From the NCBI RefSeq assembly GCF_030687715.1, contig NZ_CP117445.1, positions 5,604,501 to 5,668,500 on the forward strand: a stretch of DNA of 64,000 nt. Direction: 5' to 3'. The notes under the pieces are model-generated. The model did not search any database. It had not been told where the DNA came from and saw only the letters and a program-made list of their open reading frames with translations. Shown here in pieces: positions 57,276 to 64,000 of the stretch. A program made the position numbers and the translations under genes. The number at the start of each line of letters is the position of its first letter. Within the stretch, counting starts at the first letter, position 1. This stretch comes from Pseudomonas sp. FP2196. Lineage in GTDB: Bacteria; Pseudomonadota; Gammaproteobacteria; Pseudomonadales; Pseudomonadaceae.

Positions 57276-59177
57276 GTGAGCCTATTAGAAGAAAACCAAT
57301 CCACTGATCTGGAAAAAATGGTCGGCCTCAGCCGTCGCGGTTTCATCAGCGCCGGCGCGCTCTGCGGCGCGGCGATGTTTCTCGGTGGCAACCTGCTGAG
57401 CCGCAGCGCACTGGCTACCGGTATCAGCGCCGGCAACAGCCGTTTGCTCGGCTTCGAGAGCATTGCGGCGGCGACCACCGACGTCATCAGCTTGCCCAAG
57501 GGTTACAAATCCTCGGTGCTGATCAGTTGGGGCCAGCCGTTGCAAAAGAACGGTCCGGCCTTCGATCCAAGCGGCAATGGCACCGCTGCGGCACAGGAAG
57601 TGCAGTTCGGCGACAACAACGACGGCATGAGCCTGTTTGAATTCCCGGACGACAGAAACCGTGCGTTGATGGCCATCAACAACGAATACACCAACTACCG
57701 CTACCTCTACCCGCACGGCGGCATGCCGCAATCGGCCGAAGACGTGCGCAAGGCGCTGGCCTGCGAAGGCGTATCGGTGATCGAAGTGCAGCGCAGGAAC
57801 GGCCAATGGCAGTTCGTCCAGGGCTCGCGCTACAACCGCCGCATTCACGGCAACTCGCCGCTGCGCATCGGTGGCCCGGCTGCCGGCCATGACTTGATGA
57901 AAACCGCCGCCGACAAACACGGCAAGAAAGTCCTCGGCACCTTCCAGAACTGCGCCAACGGCAAAACCCCGTGGGGCACCTATCTGACCTGTGAAGAGAA
58001 CTTCACCGACTGCTTCGGCAGCAGCAACGCCCAGCAGCAGTTCGACCCGGCGCAGAAACGCTACGGCGTCTCAGCTGCCAGCCGCGAGATCAACTGGCAC
58101 CCGTTTGACCCGCGCTTCGACATGGCCAAAAACCCTAACGAACTCAACCGCCACGGTTGGGTGGTCGAGATCGACCCGTTCGATCCGCAATCGACCCCGG
58201 TCAAACGCACCGCGCTGGGCCGCTTCAAACATGAAAACGCTGCGCTGGCCGAAACCGACGACGGCCGCGCCGTGGTGTACATGGGCGACGATGAGCGTGG
58301 CGAGTTCATCTACAAATTCGTCAGCCGCGACCGCATCAACCACCGCAACGCCAAAGCCAACCGCGACATCCTCGATCACGGCACGCTGTACGTGGCGAAA
58401 TTCGATAACGGCGACAGCAACCCCGATCACCCGAAAGGCCAGGGCCAGTGGATCGAGCTGACCCACGGCAAAAACGGCATCGACGCCAGCAGCGGCTTTG
58501 CCGATCAGGCCGAAGTGCTGATCCACGCGCGCCTCGCTGCCAGTGTCGTCGGCGCCACGCGCATGGACCGCCCGGAATGGATCGTGGTCAGTCCGAAGGA
58601 CGGTCAGGTTTATTGCACCCTGACCAACAACGCCAAGCGTGGTGAGGACGGCCAACCCGTGGGCGGGCCGAACCCGCGCGAGAAGAACGTCTATGGGCAG
58701 ATTCTGCGCTGGCGCACCGACCGCGACGATCACGCCTCGAAGACATTTGCCTGGGATCTGTTCGTGGTTGCTGGCAACCCGGGTGTGCATGCCGGCACGC
58801 CGAAGGCCGGGTCGTCGAATATCACCCCGCAAAACATGTTCAACAGCCCCGATGGTCTGGGCTTCGACAAGGCTGGGCGCTTGTGGATTCTGACTGACGG
58901 CGACTCGAGCAATGCCGGGGATTTCGCCGGGATGGGTAACAACCAGATGCTCTGCGCCGATCCAAAGACCGGGGAGATTCGCCGGTTCATGGTCGGGCCG
59001 ATTGGTTGTGAAGTGACCGGGATCAGCTTCTCGCCGGATCAGAAGACGTTGTTTGTCGGGATTCAGCATCCGGGTGAGAACGGTGGTTCGACGTTCCCTG
59101 AGCATTTGCCGAATGGCAAGCCGCGCTCTTCGGTGATGGCGATTACCCGTGAGGACGGTGGGATCGTCGGAGCCTGA
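57276..59177 (+). CDS. PhoX-family phosphatase, Tat-exported
   Basis: 633 aa, GTG start with GGGAG upstream. Twin-arginine signal S19-R20-R21-G22-F23-I24 followed by a hydrophobic stretch and an SALA cleavage site. The rest is the DUF839/PhoX domain: NNEYTNYRYLYP, YLTCEENFTDC and MGDDERGEFIYKF. PhoX is a periplasmic calcium-dependent alkaline phosphatase. Whether this copy is phosphate-regulated cannot be seen here. Confidence 0.88.
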   Translation: MSLLEENQSTDLEKMVGLSRRGFISAGALCGAAMFLGGNLLSRSALATGISAGNSRLLGFESIAAATTDVISLPKGYKSSVLISWGQPLQKNGPAFDPSGNGTAAAQEVQFGDNNDGMSLFEFPDDRNRALMAINNEYTNYRYLYPHGGMPQSAEDVRKALACEGVSVIEVQRRNGQWQFVQGSRYNRRIHGNSPLRIGGPAAGHDLMKTAADKHGKKVLGTFQNCANGKTPWGTYLTCEENFTDCFGSSNAQQQFDPAQKRYGVSAASREINWHPFDPRFDMAKNPNELNRHGWVVEIDPFDPQSTPVKRTALGRFKHENAALAETDDGRAVVYMGDDERGEFIYKFVSRDRINHRNAKANRDILDHGTLYVAKFDNGDSNPDHPKGQGQWIELTHGKNGIDASSGFADQAEVLIHARLAASVVGATRMDRPEWIVVSPKDGQVYCTLTNNAKRGEDGQPVGGPNPREKNVYGQILRWRTDRDDHASKTFAWDLFVVAGNPGVHAGTPKAGSSNITPQNMFNSPDGLGFDKAGRLWILTDGDSSNAGDFAGMGNNQMLCADPKTGEIRRFMVGPIGCEVTGISFSPDQKTLFVGIQHPGENGGSTFPEHLPNGKPRSSVMAITREDGGIVGA

Positions 59178-59187
59178 TAAACCGCTT

Positions 59188-59251
59188 TCGCGAGCAGGCT
59201 CACTCCTACAGGGTTTTGCACATGACTTTGTAGGAGTGAGCCTGCTCGCGA
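59188..59251. repeat. REP palindrome (GCGAGCAGGCTCGC family)
   Basis: Arms 59188-59210 and 59229-59251, exact complements, between phoX-like gene and srkA. Confidence 0.8.
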
Positions 59252-59344
59252 TAGCGTCAGACCAGATACCAACCCCCTCACTGCCTGCCATCTGCGCTAC
59301 CATGCTGGGCCGGACGCGGCAGCCTGCTGCGCGCAGGAGTCAGC

Positions 59345-60319
59345 ATGGCCCACCCGTTTGAAACCCTCACACCAGACCTCGTACTCGATGCCGTTGAAAG
59401 CATCGGGTTCCTGAGCGATGCGCGCATTCTGGCGCTCAACAGCTACGAAAACCGCGTCTATCAGGTCGGCATCGAAGACTCCGAACCGCTGATCGCCAAG
59501 TTCTATCGTCCGCAGCGCTGGACCAACGAAGCCATCCTTGAAGAACACAAATTCACCTTCGAACTGGCCGACGTCGAGATCCCGGTGGTCGCGCCGCTGA
59601 TCCACAACGGCGAAACCCTGCACGAGCACGCTGGCTTCCGCTTCACATTGTTTCCCCGCCGTGGCGGCCGCGCGCCGGAGCCGGGCAATCTTGATCAGTT
59701 GTATCGCCTCGGCCAGTTGCTCGGGCGCATTCATGCGGTCGGCGCGACCAAGCCCTTCGAACATCGCGAAGCGCTGGGTGTGCAGAACTTCGGCCATGCC
59801 TCGCTGACCACTTTGCTCGAAGGCAACTTCATCCCCAAAAGCCTGCTGCCCGCCTACGAGTCCGTCGCCCGTGATTTGCTCAAGCGCGTGGAAGACGTCT
59901 ACGCCGCCACACCGCACCAGAACATCCGCATGCACGGCGACTGCCACCCCGGCAACATGATGTGCCGCGACGAGATGTTCCACATCGTCGACCTCGACGA
60001 CTGCCGCATGGGCCCGGCAGTGCAGGACATCTGGATGATGCTCGCCGGTGACCGGCAGGAATGCCTGGGACAATTGTCGGAATTGATGGACGGCTACAAC
60101 GAATTCCACGATTTCGATCCGCGCGAACTGGCGCTGATCGAACCACTGCGCGCGTTACGCCTGATGCACTACAGCGCCTGGCTGGCAAGGCGCTGGGATG
60201 ATCCGGCGTTCCCGCACAGCTTTCCGTGGTTCGGGACCGAGCGCTACTGGGGCGATCAGGTGCTGGCGTTGCGTGAGCAGTTGTCCGCGCTCAATGAAGA
60301 GCCGCTGAAACTCTTCTGA
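59345..60319 (+). CDS. srkA: Stress response kinase SrkA
   Basis: 324 aa, the size of E. coli SrkA (YihE/RdoA). Aminoglycoside-kinase-like fold: IAKFYRPQRW with its Lys, catalytic HGDCHPGNMM, and metal-binding VDLDDCRMG. A cytoplasmic serine/threonine kinase involved in surviving stress in E. coli. Confidence 0.92.
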   Translation: MAHPFETLTPDLVLDAVESIGFLSDARILALNSYENRVYQVGIEDSEPLIAKFYRPQRWTNEAILEEHKFTFELADVEIPVVAPLIHNGETLHEHAGFRFTLFPRRGGRAPEPGNLDQLYRLGQLLGRIHAVGATKPFEHREALGVQNFGHASLTTLLEGNFIPKSLLPAYESVARDLLKRVEDVYAATPHQNIRMHGDCHPGNMMCRDEMFHIVDLDDCRMGPAVQDIWMMLAGDRQECLGQLSELMDGYNEFHDFDPRELALIEPLRALRLMHYSAWLARRWDDPAFPHSFPWFGTERYWGDQVLALREQLSALNEEPLKLF

Positions 60320-60332
60320 TTCGAGAAGCAAA

Positions 60333-60412
60333 GATCAAAAGATTGCAGCCTTCGGCAGCTCCTACAGGGGAACGCATTCCAATGTAGGAGCTGCCGAAGG
60401 CTGCGATCTTTT
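60333..60412. repeat. REP palindrome (GCGATC family)
   Basis: Arms GATCAAAAGATTGCAGCC... at 60333-60366 and the complement at 60383-60412, between srkA and rarD. Confidence 0.78.
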
Positions 60413-60488
60413 CGTTTTCTGACACGACACATCTATACAACCTCCTTACAATCCCTTCCTTTGTTAGCTGCCTAAGCAAGGATTCTGC

Positions 60489-61376
60489 ATGCAAGCCGCC
60501 AACCCGCGTCGCGGGTACATTCTGGGCCTGAGTGCCTACATCATCTGGGGCCTGTTCCCGATCTACTTCAAAGCCATCGCCGAAGTGCCTGCGGTCGAGA
60601 TCATCATCCATCGGGTGCTGTGGTCGGCGCTTTTTGGCGCGCTGCTGTTGATGGTCTGGAAGCACCCGGGCTGGTTGCGCGAATTGCTCGACAACCCCAA
60701 GCGTCTGGCGATTCTGGCGTTGAGCGGCACGCTGATCGCCGCCAACTGGCTGACGTATGTATGGTCGGTAAACAACGGACGCATGCTTGAAGCGAGCCTC
60801 GGTTACTACATCAATCCGCTGATCAACGTGCTGCTGGGGATGCTGATTCTTGGCGAGCGTCTGCGGCGTATGCAGTGGATCGCGGTAGGGCTGGCGGCGG
60901 TCGGTGTGGCGCAGCAGGTGTGGCAGGTCGGCAGTCTGCCGTGGGTGTCGCTGGTGCTGGCGTTGACCTTCGGTTTCTACGGTTTGATCCGCAAGCAGGC
61001 ACCGGTCAAGGCACTGCCGGGGCTGGTGGTGGAAACCTGGATGCTGGTGCCGATAGCTGTCGCGTGGTTGCTGTTCAATCAGACCGCGACCAGTGCTCAA
61101 CCTGAATTCTGGACAACGTCGCAAGCCTGGTGGCTGGTGGCGGCCGGCCCGGTGACGTTGATCCCGCTGGTGTGCTTCAACGCCGCCACCCGGCACTTGC
61201 CCTACACCACCATCGGCTTCCTGCAATACATCGCGCCGACGCTGGTGTTGTTGCAAGCGGTGCTGCTGTTCGGTGAACACCTGTCGTCGAGCACACTGAT
61301 CGCGTTCATGTTTATCTGGGCCGGTCTGGCCGTGTACAGCGTCGATGCGTGGATAAGTTTACGCCGGCGCACCTGA
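60489..61376 (+). CDS. rarD: EamA-family transporter RarD
   Basis: 295 aa with about ten membrane helices. It opens GYILGLSAYIIWGLFPIYFK and has EIIIHRVLWS, both typical of RarD in the drug/metabolite transporter family. Substrate is not established for this clade. Confidence 0.88.
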   Translation: MQAANPRRGYILGLSAYIIWGLFPIYFKAIAEVPAVEIIIHRVLWSALFGALLLMVWKHPGWLRELLDNPKRLAILALSGTLIAANWLTYVWSVNNGRMLEASLGYYINPLINVLLGMLILGERLRRMQWIAVGLAAVGVAQQVWQVGSLPWVSLVLALTFGFYGLIRKQAPVKALPGLVVETWMLVPIAVAWLLFNQTATSAQPEFWTTSQAWWLVAAGPVTLIPLVCFNAATRHLPYTTIGFLQYIAPTLVLLQAVLLFGEHLSSSTLIAFMFIWAGLAVYSVDAWISLRRRT

Positions 61377-61439
61377 TCAAAAAACGTACAAAACTCCGCA
61401 GGCCACGGTTCTCGTGGCCTGCATCGTTCCTTCCCAAGG

Positions 61440-61561
61440 TTATCCACAGCGTGATCCCCGCCGTTTGTGCGCAAGTCACTGAATGTTGGCGGTTTTTTGA
61501 TCAACTTAGGCAAAGCCACGGCCGACGTGGGCTGGCGATCAGTCTCTACAGGTTATCCACA
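61440..61561 (+). promoter_or_regulatory. Two DnaA-box-like sites between rarD and gcvR-like gene
   Basis: TTATCCACA occurs at 61440-61448 and 61553-61561, both on the plus strand. Both match the consensus exactly. No AT-rich unwinding region or dnaA gene is near, so this is not proposed as an origin. Confidence 0.4.
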
Positions 61562-61598
61562 GGCAGGCTCACGTTTAAACTGGATAACCTGACACCGC

Positions 61599-62117
61599 TC
61601 AAACGTCTGTGCGTAACACCAGTTCCACCATCAAATCATCGGCCAGGGTTTCCAGGCGCGATTGCAGCACATCCAGTGACAGCGTCAATGGCACCGCGAG
61701 AATCGCTTCGGCGTGGAACAACGGCTCGCTGCTCATCGGCGCCGGGCGCACTTCGGTCACCAGCCGTTCGAGGTTGACGCCCTGCTCGCTCAGCAGCCGA
61801 GTGATGTCGCGCACAATTCCCGGACGATCATTGCCCACCAACTCCATGGCGATCGGCTTCCAGGTGCACGATTGCTCAATGCCACTCTCAGCGATCAACA
61901 CGCGGATGCCGTGAGCCGACAGCGCTTGTAGGGAATCGACTAATTCGTCGTAAGCCTCCGCCGGTACGCCCACTCGGAGAATCCCGGCGAACTGCCCGGC
62001 CATCCGCGACATGCGGCTCTCCAGCCAGTTACCGCCATGCTCGGCGATGCATTGGGCGATGCGCTCGACCTGCCCGGGCTTGTCCGGAGCGAAGACGGTG
62101 AGTACGAGATGGTCCAT
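61599..62117 (-). CDS. ACT-domain regulator, glycine cleavage repressor-like (GcvR)
   Basis: 172 aa made of two ACT domains: residues about 1-80 (LVLTVFAPDKPGQVERIA) and 85-165 (MELVGNDRPGIVRDITRLL). This layout is that of GcvR, the partner that inhibits GcvA in glycine cleavage control. It lies beside unrelated core genes, so function is by family only. Confidence 0.8.
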   Translation of the reverse strand: MDHLVLTVFAPDKPGQVERIAQCIAEHGGNWLESRMSRMAGQFAGILRVGVPAEAYDELVDSLQALSAHGIRVLIAESGIEQSCTWKPIAMELVGNDRPGIVRDITRLLSEQGVNLERLVTEVRPAPMSSEPLFHAEAILAVPLTLSLDVLQSRLETLADDLMVELVLRTDV

Positions 62118-62570
62118 GGCGCAGCCCTCTTGTCATGACTTTTGTTATAGAAGGGCAAGTATAGGCAAGGGATAGCCAGTCGCCTCAGACGCGCGAAACG
62201 ACAAATCGTGTACAAGTTTTTATATTTAACTGGAACAATCCAATGGTTTTTTGAGAACATCCCGTTCCGCGCTGTGACCGCAATGCGTCATGTGGTCGCA
62301 GAACGACGTAATTAGTCTGATTTTCACAAGCGCAACTCATCATGTAGTATGCCTCGGTGCGCACTACATAACGCTGGATCGATGTCTGCCCAAGGCATGT
62401 TCGCAACCCTGAAAGCCCCGTCATCAAGGCCCCAAGCCGTTGATTGGTCCCAGCCCAGCCGCCAGCAATGGCATGTACTGGTCGGAAGGTTTGTGGTTTA
62501 AATGGCCAGAGGCTTCATTGTCAAATTGAAGAGCTGAAAAGCGAAATAGCTGAGCAGAGTGAGGCAAGCA
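62118..62570. promoter_or_regulatory. Regulatory gap upstream of glcB
   Basis: 453 bp without a gene. It contains an inverted repeat ATGTAGT (62342-62348) and ACTACAT (62363-62369), centres 21 bp apart, a possible operator. Promoters for both glcB and the divergent gcvR-like gene must lie here. Confidence 0.45.
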
Positions 62571-64000
62571 ATGACTGAACACGTTCAAGTCGGTGGCCTG
62601 CAGGTCGCCAAAGTCCTGTTCGACTTCGTGAACAACGAAGCCATTCCCGGTACCGGCCTCACCGCCGACAAATTCTGGGAAGGTGCCGACAAGGTCATTC
62701 ACGACCTGGCACCGAAGAACAAAGCCCTACTCGCCAAACGCGATGACTTCCAGGCCCGTATCGACGGCTGGCACCAATCCCGTGCCGGTCAGCCACACGA
62801 CGCCGTGGCCTACAAAGCCTTCCTGCAAGAGATCGGTTATCTGCTGCCAGAAGCGGCCGATTTCCAGGCAACGACGCAAAACGTCGATGACGAAATCGCC
62901 CGTACTGCCGGCCCACAACTTGTTGTACCGGTGATGAATGCCCGCTTTGCCCTCAACGCTTCGAACGCCCGCTGGGGTTCGCTGTACGACGCCCTCTACG
63001 GCACCGACGCGATCAGCGAAGAAGGTGGCGCGGAAAAAGGCAAAGGCTACAACAAGGTGCGCGGCGACAAGGTCATCGCCTTCGCCCGTGCTTTCCTCGA
63101 CGAAGCCGCGCCACTGGCCGCCGGCTCCCACGTCGACTCCACCGGCTACAAAATCGCTGACGGCAAACTGGTTGTCACCCTCAAGGGCGGCAGCAACAGC
63201 GGTCTGCGTGACGACGCTCAGCTGATCGGTTTCCAGGGCGATGCCAACGCGCCGATCGCGATCCTGCTGAAACACAACGGTCTGCATTTCGAAATCCAGA
63301 TCGACGCCAGCACCCCGGTCGGCCAGACCGACGCGGCCGGCGTCAAAGACGTCCTGATGGAAGCGGCGCTGACCACCATCATGGACTGCGAAGACTCCGT
63401 CGCCGCCGTTGATGCCGACGACAAAGTGGTGATCTACCGCAACTGGCTCGGACTGATGAAGGGCGATCTTTCGGAAGAAGTCGCCAAGGGTGGCCAGACC
63501 TTCACCCGCACCATGAACCCGGATCGCAGCTACACCACAGTCGATGGCGGTGAAGTAACACTGCATGGTCGCTCGCTGTTGTTCGTGCGCAACGTCGGCC
63601 ACTTGATGACCATCGACGCGATCCTCGACAGCCAAGGCAACGAAGTGCCGGAAGGCATCCTCGACGGTCTGATCACTTGCCTGGCGGCGATGCACAACCT
63701 CAACGGCAACACGTCGCGCAAGAACACCCGTACCGGTTCGGTCTACATCGTTAAACCGAAGATGCACGGCCCGGAAGAAGCGGCGTTCACCAACGAGTTG
63801 TTCGGTCGCATCGAAGACGTGCTGGGCCTGAAGCGCAATACGCTGAAAGTCGGGATCATGGACGAGGAGCGCCGCACCACGGTCAACCTCAAGGCCTGCA
63901 TCAAGGCCGCCAGCGAGCGAGTGGTGTTCATCAACACCGGTTTCCTCGACCGCACCGGCGACGAAATCCACACCTCCATGGAAGCCGGCCCGATGGTGCG
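62571..64000 (+). CDS. glcB: Malate synthase G, partial (3' end beyond window)
   Basis: The first 476 codons of a protein that is about 725 aa when complete. ATG 62571 has GAGG about 7 nt upstream. It opens [19 protein letters not shown] and contains [18 protein letters not shown] and the later [15 protein letters not shown], as in malate synthase G. It condenses glyoxylate and acetyl-CoA to malate in the glyoxylate and glycolate pathways. The frame is open at the right edge. Confidence 0.93.
   Translation, partial: MTEHVQVGGLQVAKVLFDFVNNEAIPGTGLTADKFWEGADKVIHDLAPKNKALLAKRDDFQARIDGWHQSRAGQPHDAVAYKAFLQEIGYLLPEAADFQATTQNVDDEIARTAGPQLVVPVMNARFALNASNARWGSLYDALYGTDAISEEGGAEKGKGYNKVRGDKVIAFARAFLDEAAPLAAGSHVDSTGYKIADGKLVVTLKGGSNSGLRDDAQLIGFQGDANAPIAILLKHNGLHFEIQIDASTPVGQTDAAGVKDVLMEAALTTIMDCEDSVAAVDADDKVVIYRNWLGLMKGDLSEEVAKGGQTFTRTMNPDRSYTTVDGGEVTLHGRSLLFVRNVGHLMTIDAILDSQGNEVPEGILDGLITCLAAMHNLNGNTSRKNTRTGSVYIVKPKMHGPEEAAFTNELFGRIEDVLGLKRNTLKVGIMDEERRTTVNLKACIKAASERVVFINTGFLDRTGDEIHTSMEAGPMV

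Noticed and set aside
61440..61561. Two exact DnaA boxes as a replication origin
   Set aside because: Only two boxes, no AT-rich unwinding stretch, no dnaA, dnaN or parAB nearby. A third match at 23367 is isolated.
1..64000. CRISPR arrays, rRNA or complete tRNA genes, IS elements with terminal repeats
   Set aside because: No regularly spaced short repeats, no rRNA-like sequence, no full cloverleaf and no DDE transposase were seen on either strand.

Overview
The window is chromosomal DNA of a Pseudomonas, most likely of the P. fluorescens group. The right 35 kb carries core genes in the order I know from P. putida and relatives: Lrp-davB-davA, pqqFABCDE plus an S9 peptidase, an aminotransferase/LysR pair, three acyl-CoA dehydrogenases around a GGDEF protein, bioBFHCD, comF, a ModE-type regulator, phoX, srkA, rarD, gcvR-like and glcB. 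Typical Pseudomonas REP palindromes lie between these genes. This assignment rests on recall of gene order and protein families; no search was run.

Positions 1 to about 26.47 kb are a genomic island. It opens inside a tyrosine recombinase gene and continues as an overlapping operon: recombinase end, a 1077-aa divergent recombinase-like protein, a 222-aa coiled-coil protein, a 157-aa coiled-coil protein and a RecD2-type helicase. The first three match the gamma-mobile-trio layout (GmtY, GmtZ, GmtX), a module known to move islands rich in defence and offence genes. The right end is a 24-bp tRNA 3' end (26450-26473) with a terminator behind it and no tRNA body in front. The intact tRNA should therefore lie just left of the window. 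The island looks more AT-rich than the core and I saw no REP palindromes in it.

The cargo reads as a defence island. From left to right it holds: an unknown protein; a PIN-domain RNase with an antisense-overlapping gene, both flanked by two 90-bp diverged repeats; a PD-(D/E)XK-like protein; a coupled pair of unknown genes; an SH3b protein; a DUF4062 protein; a regulator divergent from three unknown genes; a solitary OLD-type ATPase/Toprim protein sitting at the break of a truncated BamE-like lipoprotein gene; a Cys/His protein divergent from a Gabija-like OLD plus short UvrD helicase pair; an unknown protein; and a minimal CBASS (two-TM beta-rich Cap15-type effector plus CD-NTase) preceded by two small conserved-looking proteins and a 700-bp non-coding leader. 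The best places to look for an undescribed system are the regulator/three-gene cluster (13.7-15.6 kb), the PD-(D/E)XT protein (9.9-11.0 kb), the Cys/His protein beside the Gabija-like pair (18.3-19.2 kb), and the small pair in front of the CBASS (23.7-24.1 kb).

Right of the attachment site comes a short accessory stretch (a DUF3077-like protein and a HipA-like kinase coupled to a DUF3037 protein), then the core. There, lysine is degraded to 5-aminovalerate by DavB and DavA; the pqq operon makes the PQQ cofactor; the bio operon makes biotin in one run of overlapping genes; and glcB runs off the right edge.
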